Shown in pieces: positions 35,420-44,627 of a DNA stretch of 64,000 bases (positions are counted from its first letter, which is position 1; each line of letters starts with the position of its first letter). The DNA is from Planctomycetota bacterium (GTDB lineage: Bacteria > Planctomycetota > Planctomycetia > Gemmatales > Gemmataceae): positions 1 through 64,000 of the forward strand of contig JAKOSN010000171.1 of the NCBI GenBank assembly GCA_029777335.1. The letters are read 5' to 3'. Made by a program: the position numbers and the translations under genes. The notes beneath the pieces are model-generated. The model was not told where the DNA came from, ran no database searches, and saw only the letters and a program-made list of their open reading frames with translations.

Positions 35420-37576
35420 CCCTCTCCCCCCGATCCTCTGATATTCCTGCTCCAGGAGTCGGGTGAACCGAGCGGTATCGCAGACAGGGGCCTGGCGGAG
35501 GCGGTCGCGCATGGTCTGGCGCAATGTGGCCAGGCGACTGGGTGTCTCGGGATCGCGGGCCAGGGCCCGCGCCTGCTCGACGTGGGCGGTCTGATGAGGG
35601 GCGACAAACTCGGCCAACCCTGCGTGGTGAAGGAGCGAGGCCCCAATGCGACCAGCCCAGCGGGTTCCGCGAAAGGTCAACACCGGGACACCTTGCCACA
35701 GGGCTTCCATCGTGGTCGTTCCGCCATTGTAGGGAAAGGTGTCGAGCGCCAGATCGATGATACTGTAGGTTTTCAAAAAGTCAAAATGTTCACACGGTTC
35801 GAGCAAATCGACCCGGCGTGGATCGACCCCAAAATTGACGAACATCTCCGCCACCGCGTCGCGATTTTCGGGGTGTGCCAGGGCGCGGTTACGCAGCAGC
35901 AGCCGACTGCTGGGGCTCCCCTGCAGCAGTTGTGCCCACGCAACCAGGACTGTCGGCGTGATCTTGTACTGGGGAGCGAGACAGCCAAAGGTCAGCGCTC
36001 CGCGTTCCAGGCACGGCGGCGGCTCCACGTCGGGGACCGGATAGGTCACTTCAAACGTCAGATAGCAGGCGGGCAGGCGAATCACCTGCTCGGTGTAGTG
36101 CGTTTCCTCTCCCGGCGCCACCACCTGATCATCGGCGAGGAGGTAGTCCAGGCAGGTCATCCCGGAGGTGGCATAGAGGTTGAACCAGGCGACCTGGACC
36201 GGCGCTGCGCGTAGCGCAAAGAGTGCCAACCGTTTGAGCGAACTGTAGCCATTCAGATCGACGAGAATATCAATCGCGTTTGTCTCGATTTCACGGGCCA
36301 CCTCTTCATTGGAGAGTGGCGAAATATCGTGAAACTGATCGCGCGGGTCGTGTTGATAGCCTTGCTGGATTGCACTGCGGGGCGCATCGGAGAATAGATG
36401 GATCTGGAAGCGTGTCCGATCGTGGTGGTTAATCACCCCCCAGACGGGCTTCATCCAGTTGCGATCCTGAAAGAACGACGACACATACCCAAGACGCAGG
36501 GGCCGGGAGGGATTCGCCGAGGAGGAGGTTTCACTCCGTCGCGCCCGTTGCGGCAGCAGATCCGCCCACGCAGCGCGTGCTTCGCGGATGGTACGATCCT
36601 CTGCGTGAGCCGATCCTGGAACGATGGTGGCAATCACTCCAAGGGTGGTCTCATTTGGACCCAGGAGAGCCCCGGCATGCCGCAGAGTTTCCAGAGCCCT
36701 GTCGATCTGGCCGAGTTCGTAGAGGGCGTTGCCAAGATTGTGCCAGGCGTGGGCGTGTTTGGGGGCGAGTTGCACCAACTGACGGAAACTGGAGGCGGCG
36801 CTGGCATAAATCCCCAGGGCCAGTTGCGCACACCCCAGTCCCCACCAGGCCGGGACGAGATCGCGTTTGACCTGGAGCGCCCGCTCGTAGACCGCGAGCG
36901 AATCGCGTCGTCGCTTCAGGGCGTGCAGAGTATCAGCCAACCCACAGAGGAGCGCCGCATCGTTTGGAGCACGGCTTAGAGCGACCTCGTACCAGGGAAG
37001 GGCGTCCTGGAACTGGCCAGCGCTGGTCAGCGTTTGCGCGAGTACATTGTGGGCTTCGTGAAAGTTGGGGGCCAGTTCCAGCGCACGCCGCAGGGACGCA
37101 ATGGCAGCCTGGAGGTTGTCTTGCTCGCGTTGGACCAGGGCGCGGTTGTAATATCCAACCGCAAATCCGGGATCGATGGTGATGGCGTGTGTGTGACAGG
37201 CCAGGGCGTCGGCGTAGCGTCCCTGGTGACGGAATATTGTACCAAGAGTATCGTGGGCCGAGGCGGAGTGTGGATTCAGTTCCACGGCACGCTGCAGGTG
37301 CTGCGCTGCCTCCTCCAATCGTTCCAGGCGGAGCAGCGCGAGCCCCAGGTGGGTGCGCATCACTGCCTGATTTGGTGCCAGGGCCACCGCGCGAGCGATC
37401 AACTGCCAGGCCTGAGCGGCATCTCCCTGTTGCAGGGCGATGGTTCCAAGCAGGTGCAAGGCATCGGGATGATCCGGTTGTGTTTGGAGTAGCGTTTGGT
37501 AGACACGGGCTGCCTCGTCCAATCGACCTGCTTGATGAAGTTCGAGACCGCGGTCAAGCAGATTCACCTCTGGCAC
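35417..37576 (-). CDS. TPR protein with SPINDLY/O-GlcNAc-transferase-like domain (GT41)
   Basis: 719 residues. About nine to ten TPR units fill residues 1-320 (for example AHDTLGTIFRHQGRYADALACH, AWHNLGNALYELGQIDRALE). From about 355 a GT41 catalytic region follows: LRLGYVSSFFQ, IDILVDLNGYSS, APVQVAWFNLYATSGM, LTFGCLAPQYKITP, and LDTFPYNGGTTTMEALWQGVPVLTFRG, the nucleotide-sugar site. The GTG start has GAGGAG five bases upstream. It sits between two hcp genes, so protein glycosylation linked to the secretion system is possible but unproven. Confidence 0.9.
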   Translation of the reverse strand: MPEVNLLDRGLELHQAGRLDEAARVYQTLLQTQPDHPDALHLLGTIALQQGDAAQAWQLIARAVALAPNQAVMRTHLGLALLRLERLEEAAQHLQRAVELNPHSASAHDTLGTIFRHQGRYADALACHTHAITIDPGFAVGYYNRALVQREQDNLQAAIASLRRALELAPNFHEAHNVLAQTLTSAGQFQDALPWYEVALSRAPNDAALLCGLADTLHALKRRRDSLAVYERALQVKRDLVPAWWGLGCAQLALGIYASAASSFRQLVQLAPKHAHAWHNLGNALYELGQIDRALETLRHAGALLGPNETTLGVIATIVPGSAHAEDRTIREARAAWADLLPQRARRSETSSSANPSRPLRLGYVSSFFQDRNWMKPVWGVINHHDRTRFQIHLFSDAPRSAIQQGYQHDPRDQFHDISPLSNEEVAREIETNAIDILVDLNGYSSLKRLALFALRAAPVQVAWFNLYATSGMTCLDYLLADDQVVAPGEETHYTEQVIRLPACYLTFEVTYPVPDVEPPPCLERGALTFGCLAPQYKITPTVLVAWAQLLQGSPSSRLLLRNRALAHPENRDAVAEMFVNFGVDPRRVDLLEPCEHFDFLKTYSIIDLALDTFPYNGGTTTMEALWQGVPVLTFRGTRWAGRIGASLLHHAGLAEFVAPHQTAHVEQARALARDPETPSRLATLRQTMRDRLRQAPVCDTARFTRLLEQEYQRIGGRG

Positions 37577-37610
37577 GAGTACTCCTCGATCGTGAGGAAA
37601 AGGAGAGGAT

Positions 37611-37646
37611 CCTCGGGTTTGTCTTTTCGTCCAGACAAACCCGAGG
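37611..37646 (-). terminator. Terminator after hcp copy 2
   Basis: A 13-base perfect stem (CCTCGGGTTTGTC at 37611-37623 and its complement at 37634-37646) with a 10-base loop lies 12 bases past the hcp stop and 34 bases before the GT41 gene. The stem sequence differs from the one after hcp copy 1. Confidence 0.75.
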
Positions 37647-37658
37647 AGGGCAAGCGAC

Positions 37659-38135
37659 TCAGGCGCCCTTGCCAGTGGCCAGATCGTAGTAGACGCGATC
37701 GGGCTGGCCGGTCTCGTTCTTCGAACCCATGGAGATGTCGTTGAAGGTGATCTTGGTGAAGTTCAGCGACAACGATTCCATGGGCCGATCTCCCCCGCTG
37801 CTGACCGAGTAGCCACTGATCAACGTGGCTTCCAACTCATACTGGTAATACGGCTCGAACTTGTCCTTGTCGGTCTTGCAGAAGTCGATCTTGACCTTCT
37901 TCCCTTCGCCCCACAGCGCTTCCCGAATCAGGTTCGCCGAGGCCGAATCGGAGGTCTTGGTGACAACGATCTCGCTGACCGAGGGCGCGGAGGCTTCACG
38001 GTCGGCGGTGCCCCCCACAGGGGAAGTGACGCCACGACCGACCCCCCACTGGAAGGAATTGATCTCGATCCATTTTTCGTGCCCCGCAGCGGTCACGTCG
38101 CCTTCGATCCCGTCAACTTGCATGTAGATTGGCAT
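37659..38135 (-). CDS. hcp: Type VI tube protein Hcp, copy 2
   Basis: 158 residues, identical to copy 1 except Thr to Val and Ala to Thr near residue 58-62 and Thr to Met near residue 118. Identity continues about ten bases beyond the stop and ends at the start codon, so the unit of duplication or conversion is the gene itself. It is nearest to clpV and probably the ancestral position. Confidence 0.96.
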   Translation of the reverse strand: MPIYMQVDGIEGDVTAAGHEKWIEINSFQWGVGRGVTSPVGGTADREASAPSVSEIVVTKTSDSASANLIREALWGEGKKVKIDFCKTDKDKFEPYYQYELEATLISGYSVSSGGDRPMESLSLNFTKITFNDISMGSKNETGQPDRVYYDLATGKGA

Positions 38136-38315
38136 GGAACCTCCTCAGCTTGATCATGGTGTCCTGGAAAAACCGCACTCCCGTGTACCGACTGGAGTGC
38201 ACCGCGCTTGCTTCACCTTGCCACCTCCCCGAGAGGCGGTTTCACAAGGCCATCACGCGAGCTGGTTCGACAACCCCTAATCCGCCGTTGCCCCCCGATC
38301 GGGGCACCAGCACGC

Positions 38316-38337
38316 GTAAAAATCCTGCTCTTTTTAC
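38316..38337 (-). terminator. Hairpin downstream of clpV
   Basis: GTAAAAA-N8-TTTTTAC, a perfect seven-base stem, lies five bases past the clpV stop. A second palindrome, CCCCGATCGGGG, lies ~20 bases further on. Together they could separate the tss operon from hcp. Confidence 0.45.
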
Positions 38338-38342
38338 CCCGC

Positions 38343-41063
38343 TCAGGAAATCTGATAGCGGAAGTTGCCCGTGTCTGCCACGGTCACATGCACCGCCTGG
38401 ATGGGCTTTTCGCTCGCCAGGTGATCGAGGAACTCGGCCGCCATCTCCGGCAGCAGGGTTCGCGTGAGAATGTTATCCACATTGCGAGCGCCGCTCTCCA
38501 CCTCCTTGCAGCGGTCGGCAATCGCCGCCACCAGTTCCGGCGAATAGCTGAACTGGGCCTTGTAGTTTTCCTTGACGCGTCGACGGATGCTGCCGAGCTT
38601 CAGCTCGATGATCTGCTTCATCACGCTATCGCTGAGCGGGAAGTACGGCACCAGCGAGACGCGGCCGAGGAACGCTGGCTTGAAGACCTTGAGCAATTCG
38701 GGCCGCAGCGCCTCCGCCAGCCCTGCCTCATCGGGCATGGTGTCCGGGTCGGCGCAGAGCTTCATGATGGTGTCGGTGCCGGCATTCGAGGTCATCAGAA
38801 TCAACGTGTTCTTGAAGTCGATGTCGCGGCCTTCCCCATCGCGCATGTTGCCCTTGTCGAAGACCTGGTAAAAGACGTCCTGCACCCCCGAATGCGCCTT
38901 CTCCATTTCGTCGAGCAGGAGCACACTGTAGGGGCGCCGGCGAACGGCCTCGGTTAGCACTCCGCCTTCGCCATAGCCGACATAGCCGGGGGGCGAACCC
39001 ATCAGCAGCGACACCTTGTGTTCTTCCTTGAATTCCGACATGTTGATCACCGTCATGTTCTGCTCGCCGCCGTAGAGCAGATCGGCCAGGGTGATCGCCG
39101 TTTCGGTCTTGCCCACCCCGCTCGTTCCCACCAGAAGGAAAACACCAATCGGCTTGCGGGGATCGACCAGCTGCGCCCGCGCGGTGCGAATGCGCTGCGA
39201 GATGGCTTCCAGCGCGTGCGATTGTCCGACGATGCGCTCCTCCATCCGAGACCTGAGCGTGCGCACGGTCTCGATCTCGTCGCGCAACATGCGGCCGACG
39301 GGGATGCCGGTCCAGTTCGACACCACCTCGGCGACCGCCTGGCCATCAACACAGACCATCATGAGGGGACTTTCGCCCTGCACGGTGTGCAATTGCTGGT
39401 TGAGCGTGGTTAACTCGGTCTGAAGTTTGGCGCGTTGCTCCGGGGAAAGCGGGGCGGGCGGCGGAGCGGGCGGCGCGCCTTTCTCGGCCGGGGCATCCTT
39501 GGCGGGAGGCGTGCCCGTTTTGCTTCCGGGGACGCCCTCGAGTTGTTCGCGGATCTTGCGAATCTCGCCAACCAGGCGGGCCTCTTCCTTCCAGCGGGCC
39601 TCCAGCGCTTCCAGGTCTTTCTCTGCCGCGGCCTTTTCCTCGGCCAGTTCCGCAAGACGTTGACTGTGGTCGGCGCCGGTCACCACTTCGCGTTCCAGCA
39701 CCTCCATCGCCACCTTGACGCGTTCAATACGCCGCCGCCCATCCTCGATGGCCGGGGGCACGGTGGAGTGGCTCAAGCCCACGCGGGCACAGGCGGTGTC
39801 AAGCAGACTGACCGACTTGTCCGGCAACTGACGCCCGCTGATGTAGCGATGCGACAGCTTGACCGCATCCTTGACCGCCTCGTCCAGAATGCGCACCTTG
39901 TGATGCTTCTCCAGGGTGGCCACCAACCCCTGCATCATCTCAATGGCAACGGGCTCGCTGGGTTCCTCGACCTTGACCACCTGGAAGCGGCGCGCCAGGG
40001 CGGCGTCGCGTTCAAAATATTTCTTGTACTCTGCCCAGGTGGTGGCGGCGATGGTGCGCAACTCGCCCCGGGCCAGGGCCGGCTTGAGCAGGTTGGCGGC
40101 GTCGCCCTGCCCTGCCTGCCCGCCCGCCCCGATCAGCGTGTGCGCTTCATCGATGAAGAGAATGATTGGCTGCGGAGAGGCCTTCACTTCCTCGATCACC
40201 GATTTCAGGCGATTCTCGAACTCGCCCTTGACCCCGGCCCCAGCCTGGAGCAGTCCCAGGTCGAGGGTGCGCAGCGCCACCTTCTGCAACGAGGGCGGCA
40301 CATCCCCGGCGGCGATGCGAATCGCAAACCCCTCGACCACTGCCGTTTTGCCGACCCCGGCCTCACCCGTCATGATCGGGTTGTTCTGGCGCCGGCGGGT
40401 CAGGATATCGATCACTTGCCGGATCTCGCCATCGCGCCCCAGCACCGGATCGATCTCGCCCTTGCGTGCGCGGGCAGTCAGATCGATCGTGAACTGGTCG
40501 AGCGAGGGAGTCTTGCTCGGTCCTCCTGGGCTGACCGCTGGCCCTGCGCTTCCGGCGGCAGCACTCGTCGCTGCTTCGCCTTCCGCCTCCGCCGAATTGG
40601 CGATGAGGGTCGGGAGGTCCTTGCGCAGCGTTTCCGGGGAGATCTTCTGGAACTCGGCCGAGGTTTCACGTGCCTGGCGTGACAATGTCTCGTCAGCAAG
40701 CAAGGCACAGAGGAGATGCCCGGAGCGTGCACGCGGGGCGCCATACTCAAGCGAGCACAGAACCCACGCCTCGCGGGCCAGGTCGGCCACGTTGGGCGAG
40801 AGCGCGGGGGGACGCGAGTTGCCGGTCTTGAACCGGTCAATGGCCTTGGTCACATCACGCTGCAGGCGCGAGGCATCGATGCCATATTGCCGCAGGATGG
40901 GAGCCAGGTCCGTGTTTGGCGCTTCCAGCAGCTTGAGCAACCAGTGTTCGATCTCCACGTTGTAGTTGGTTCGAGACAGGCACAACCCCGCGGCGGCTTC
41001 CAGGGAGCGCCGGCACGTATCGTTCAGTTTCGCCACCAACGATTTCAGGTTCACCGGGACCAT
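38343..41063 (-). CDS. clpV: Type VI secretion ATPase ClpV (TssH)
   Basis: 906 residues, a two-ring AAA+ unfoldase that disassembles contracted sheath. The N-terminal Clp-N domain (about 1-150, SRTNYNVEIEHWLLKLLE) is of the ClpV type. AAA1 has Walker A GEAGVGKT and Walker B ILFIDEAHTL; AAA2 has GTSGVGKT and LLLDEMEKA. A Pro/Ala-rich insertion (PPAKDAPAEKGAPPAPP) sits in the middle coiled-coil domain. It follows tssG. Confidence 0.95.
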   Translation of the reverse strand: MVPVNLKSLVAKLNDTCRRSLEAAAGLCLSRTNYNVEIEHWLLKLLEAPNTDLAPILRQYGIDASRLQRDVTKAIDRFKTGNSRPPALSPNVADLAREAWVLCSLEYGAPRARSGHLLCALLADETLSRQARETSAEFQKISPETLRKDLPTLIANSAEAEGEAATSAAAGSAGPAVSPGGPSKTPSLDQFTIDLTARARKGEIDPVLGRDGEIRQVIDILTRRRQNNPIMTGEAGVGKTAVVEGFAIRIAAGDVPPSLQKVALRTLDLGLLQAGAGVKGEFENRLKSVIEEVKASPQPIILFIDEAHTLIGAGGQAGQGDAANLLKPALARGELRTIAATTWAEYKKYFERDAALARRFQVVKVEEPSEPVAIEMMQGLVATLEKHHKVRILDEAVKDAVKLSHRYISGRQLPDKSVSLLDTACARVGLSHSTVPPAIEDGRRRIERVKVAMEVLEREVVTGADHSQRLAELAEEKAAAEKDLEALEARWKEEARLVGEIRKIREQLEGVPGSKTGTPPAKDAPAEKGAPPAPPPAPLSPEQRAKLQTELTTLNQQLHTVQGESPLMMVCVDGQAVAEVVSNWTGIPVGRMLRDEIETVRTLRSRMEERIVGQSHALEAISQRIRTARAQLVDPRKPIGVFLLVGTSGVGKTETAITLADLLYGGEQNMTVINMSEFKEEHKVSLLMGSPPGYVGYGEGGVLTEAVRRRPYSVLLLDEMEKAHSGVQDVFYQVFDKGNMRDGEGRDIDFKNTLILMTSNAGTDTIMKLCADPDTMPDEAGLAEALRPELLKVFKPAFLGRVSLVPYFPLSDSVMKQIIELKLGSIRRRVKENYKAQFSYSPELVAAIADRCKEVESGARNVDNILTRTLLPEMAAEFLDHLASEKPIQAVHVTVADTGNFRYQIS

Positions 41064-41198
41064 CGGGTTCTCACAGGTTGAATAGGGACCAGAAGAGCCC
41101 CGGGCACGGCACCGCCGCCCCGCAGGCCGAGCCTTTCTCGGCTCAGGGTAGTGTCATTTGCCACGAACCGCTGCTTCCTTGCTGAGGGATCGCCTCCG

Positions 41199-42308
41199 TC
41201 ATGCACCCTCGGCGGCGAAGACGGCATCCTCGACCTCGCGCGGGAACTGTGCGGAGTGAATCCAGGTGTTCCACCCCAGGCGTGGCCGATCAGGGAGTTC
41301 CTCGCTGCCCAGGCGGCACGCGGGGACTTCCGCCGGGCGCAACACCAGCTGCACATCGAAATCCAGTTCCGGGCCGACATACATGCGCACCATCTGCGAG
41401 AGGGCACGCAGGCCGTGGGTGCTGGGCATCAAGCTGCGGAACTGCTGGATTCCCAGGGGACCCACGCGAATCCGAAACGTGCTGCGAATGTCCCAGATCC
41501 GATCCCCCGCCACGGTCTCAATCCCCAGTTGCAGATTCATCCCCTGCGGGATCTGCGACGAAGGCAGGATGGTGCAATCCTCCGGGCGAAGCGTCAGCCA
41601 GCGGCCCTGAAACTGGTGTACCTCGATCGGTAACTGAAAATAGTCCCCGAGCAAACCCTCCAGTGAGCCTGCCGACCGTGGAAAGTGCGCGAAGAGACCA
41701 GCATAATAGAGAAACGCCTCGTCGGCGAATTCCTGGCGGTCACGCAAGCCCCCGGTGCCCATCCCCACCAGGCAGTACAACCCGCGCGTGATTCCGTCGT
41801 CCTTCCCCTCCCCTGCGGTCAACCGTGAGCGCTCGTAGGCGAACGGCAGGCGGTACTTCTCCCAGGCGCGATAAAAGAGAGACAGCACCCGGTGATTGAA
41901 CAGATCGAGGAAATCACGCAGCGAGAAGTCCTTCTCCCGCACCCGCCGCAACAGGAGGGCCGTGTAGTGGTGCGGCATGACTCCCACGGGGCCCGTTAAC
42001 CCCATGAAGGAGACCGTCATCTCGGGAGGCGGCTCGCCGTCAGGCAGCGGATCACGGGGCCGCGGTTGTTTGATCTGGATGATCGGCGCCGGCGGAAAAC
42101 TCAGCGAATTCTGGGCACGAAAGCGAACCAGTTCCTGTTCGGGTTGATCGTAGCCAACCGGGGCACGACGTTGGCGCGGATCGCCCTGCGCGCGCTCGGC
42201 CAGCAACCGTTCCAGCAACCGGACGGCCTGGAAGAAGTCAAAGCGATACGGCTCCTGAAAGAGCCGTTCGCTCAGACGAGCACCTGTTCGCCCGCTCTCG
42301 GCGGCCAT
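41199..42308 (-). CDS. tssG: Type VI baseplate subunit TssG
   Basis: 369 residues from MAAESGRTG. YRFDFFQAVRLLERL, NSLSFPPAPI, VSFMGLTGPVGVMPHHYT and RDFLDLFNHRVLSLFYRAWEKYR are hallmarks of TssG/ImpH, a wedge component that binds TssF. The chosen ATG overlaps the tssF end by 37 bases; no better start is available nearer the conserved region. Confidence 0.94.
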   Translation of the reverse strand: MAAESGRTGARLSERLFQEPYRFDFFQAVRLLERLLAERAQGDPRQRRAPVGYDQPEQELVRFRAQNSLSFPPAPIIQIKQPRPRDPLPDGEPPPEMTVSFMGLTGPVGVMPHHYTALLLRRVREKDFSLRDFLDLFNHRVLSLFYRAWEKYRLPFAYERSRLTAGEGKDDGITRGLYCLVGMGTGGLRDRQEFADEAFLYYAGLFAHFPRSAGSLEGLLGDYFQLPIEVHQFQGRWLTLRPEDCTILPSSQIPQGMNLQLGIETVAGDRIWDIRSTFRIRVGPLGIQQFRSLMPSTHGLRALSQMVRMYVGPELDFDVQLVLRPAEVPACRLGSEELPDRPRLGWNTWIHSAQFPREVEDAVFAAEGA

Positions 42309-44116
42309 CGGCGCAGTTCTCCGTCTCGCCCCTTGACAGTGGCGATCATCCTGGTAAACGAGTTCACCGTGCAATACAGGGCGAGGAAACGTTCCAGCAC
42401 CGAGGCGAAGAGAAAAAGTCCGCTGCCGGTGAAGTGTGACTCGTCGAACTGGACGGTCACTTCCAATCCACGACAGAAGGCATCGCCGCCATGGCCCACA
42501 CGGCCAGTGACGCGCCGACTGGTCACCTGCGTGATCCCGTTGATCATCTTGCGTGTTTCATCGGAATCGACAAAATCGTACAGCTTGAGAATCTCCCGCA
42601 GTGCATCGGCCCGCTCAGAATTCTCCACCAGCGAGAGATGATTCAGCGAGAGATGCGAAATCAATCGCCACAGCGCCCCGCGTTTCATCCCGGGACGCAG
42701 AGTTCGCGTTGGCGGAGTCAGACAGCGAATCACCGAAACCAGGGCTCCGCCCTCACTGAATTGCAAGCGCGGTTGATCGCCGCCAAAAGGCAACTGGTGC
42801 GGCAGATCGCGATTGAGGCACGTCGTCTCCACCTCGACGGTCCAGTCCGACTCGCCGGAAGGGTGAAACCCGAGATCGACCAGCGACAAAAACACCTCCG
42901 TGCCGTGATCGATCTGGCCTTCCTCGTCGGTGGCCTCGGCCAGTCGTCGCGAGCCGTGCCAGAACGTCTGTCCTGCCCGCCCCTCTTCTGTGTGCTTGAC
43001 CGAGAAAAACGGCTGAAACTCGAATTCCTCTCCCTCCGAGGACGATGCGATCACCCGTTCAATCGCATAGATCTCGTGAGTCAGCGGCCGGCGCGCATCG
43101 GGAATCACCCGATACTCGTAATCGTGCTGGCTTAGTTCGATCGGCTCGGCTCGCTTGGGATAGAGATTCACGATCGGCGTACATCCCAGGCGGAAGGTGT
43201 CCGCCGAGATATTCTGTTCCACCTCCTCGATCGTTCGGTCGAGGTAGAAATACAGCTCGATCTGGTTTCCCTGCTGTTGCAAACGATCCTGTCCCAACCC
43301 GGTGACATCGAGGAAGAGGAACTTGGGGGCAAAGGCGAAAAACTCTGTCAGCAGCCGATACCCCATGAAGGAACGCGCCGTGTAAGGCAACATTCCCTGG
43401 TCGCGTTCAAATCCAACCGGACGCACACAGCTGGCGTCGAGCAGCACCGGCGCAGGGTCACTCGGACCTCGGCCCACCGCCAGCCCCAGCGTGTTGTTCA
43501 GCAGGAGAGCATACAGCGGATACACATGCTGCGCCTGTCCCTTGAGGAAGAAGCGGAGCGAATCCAGCGCCAGATCGGCAAATCGGACCTTCTCGGAGCG
43601 ACAGCGCAGAACCAGACGCAGCACCGCGGTGGCCTTTTCGGTCATGGGCACCACCGGAGCCTGGAACGGAGGGCCGCTCAGCGTTGCCAGTTGCAGTTCG
43701 ATCGGCCACAGCGTGGTCGGGTAACATGTGCGAAAGCGACACGGCTCCCCCTGAATCGGTTCGGTCTCCAGCTGCGTGTGCCGGGCAATCGTGTGCCCGG
43801 TCACCAGTTCGTTCTGGCCTTCGTCGAGTTCAAACTGAAGGATGGCCATCGCCGGGATGGGAGCCTGGTAGTGCGGATAGAGCACGCCCAGGATCGCCTC
43901 GGTGATCTCGGGGAAATCGTCTTCCAGTTTGTGCCGGGTGCGCGCATTGAGATAGGCAAACGCCTCGATCAGACGTTCCACGTGCGGATCCTGGCTGGAT
44001 TCCGCTCCCAGGCGCAGGCGGCCCGCGATCTTCGGGTTCGCCTGGGCAAATTGAGCGGCCAGGCGCCGGATGTAGGACAGTTCGCGGTTGTAAAAGGGGA
44101 GTAGCTCGTCGCTCAT
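42272..44116 (-). CDS. tssF: Type VI baseplate subunit TssF
   Basis: 614 residues. The N-terminus LLPFYNRELSYIRRLAAQFAQANPKIAGRL and DPHVERLIEAFAYLNARTRHKLEDDFPEITEAILGVLYPHY (from about residue 46) are canonical, as is the C-terminal LFLFASVLERFLALYCTVNSF. It is the main wedge protein (ImpG/VasA). It overlaps tssE by four bases and tssG by 37. Confidence 0.96.
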   Translation of the reverse strand: MSDELLPFYNRELSYIRRLAAQFAQANPKIAGRLRLGAESSQDPHVERLIEAFAYLNARTRHKLEDDFPEITEAILGVLYPHYQAPIPAMAILQFELDEGQNELVTGHTIARHTQLETEPIQGEPCRFRTCYPTTLWPIELQLATLSGPPFQAPVVPMTEKATAVLRLVLRCRSEKVRFADLALDSLRFFLKGQAQHVYPLYALLLNNTLGLAVGRGPSDPAPVLLDASCVRPVGFERDQGMLPYTARSFMGYRLLTEFFAFAPKFLFLDVTGLGQDRLQQQGNQIELYFYLDRTIEEVEQNISADTFRLGCTPIVNLYPKRAEPIELSQHDYEYRVIPDARRPLTHEIYAIERVIASSSEGEEFEFQPFFSVKHTEEGRAGQTFWHGSRRLAEATDEEGQIDHGTEVFLSLVDLGFHPSGESDWTVEVETTCLNRDLPHQLPFGGDQPRLQFSEGGALVSVIRCLTPPTRTLRPGMKRGALWRLISHLSLNHLSLVENSERADALREILKLYDFVDSDETRKMINGITQVTSRRVTGRVGHGGDAFCRGLEVTVQFDESHFTGSGLFLFASVLERFLALYCTVNSFTRMIATVKGRDGELRRWPPRAGEQVLV

Positions 44117-44607
44117 TCGCTCACCCCTTGCACCTCGAAATCCCCGCTTGCGGGCCGCAGGGTCGAGTCGAAGACCACCGGCTCGGGCGCCGGATCGACC
44201 CGCAACAACGCATCGATGCGAAAACGCATGGTCCGGTCCATCGATTCGGTGTTGGTCAGCGGACGCACCTTCACGCTTTTAAACCGAGTCTCGTATTGCC
44301 TGATCAGTTGCTCCACGGACTTGCAAAACTCCTCGCGATCGCGCATGGCCCCAAGGTTTGCCCCGGTAAAATCAGGGATGCCGTAGTTCACCAGCGACTG
44401 CTTCAACTCCTCCAGTTGCGCCGGGTAAGGCAGACAGCGTGCGCGGGTGTTGAGGAGACTCTCCAGGTCCCGGCGCACCGCCTCCTTGACCTCGCGCAAA
44501 ATCTGGTTGCGCTGTTTGGGCGCCTCTCGCTTGAGATCTGGATCGTCGTCGATCAGCCGATCAAGAATCGACGGCACCAGGGGTTGTTCGGCCTTCACTC
44601 GGGCCAT
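44113..44607 (-). CDS. tssE: Type VI baseplate subunit TssE (gp25-like)
   Basis: 164 residues, a gp25/lysozyme-like baseplate protein (ImpF). SILDRLIDDDP at the N-terminus and LVNYGIPDFTG near residue 73 are diagnostic, with a β-rich C-terminus (MRFRIDALLRVDP). The family EPR-type motif is replaced by the ETRFKSVKVRP region. Its stop overlaps the tssF ATG. Confidence 0.93.
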   Translation of the reverse strand: MARVKAEQPLVPSILDRLIDDDPDLKREAPKQRNQILREVKEAVRRDLESLLNTRARCLPYPAQLEELKQSLVNYGIPDFTGANLGAMRDREEFCKSVEQLIRQYETRFKSVKVRPLTNTESMDRTMRFRIDALLRVDPAPEPVVFDSTLRPASGDFEVQGVSE

Positions 44608-44627
44608 GCTGTTCGTTCCTCGTCGCT

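Noticed and set aside
34738-38135. Direct repeats around the GT41 gene as ends of a transposon or IS
   Set aside because: The repeats are complete hcp genes with no transposase, terminal inverted repeats or target duplication nearby.
38255-38275. A GGTTCGA element that looks like a tRNA T-loop
   Set aside because: No acceptor, D or anticodon stem can be folded around it and no CCA-side complement is present.
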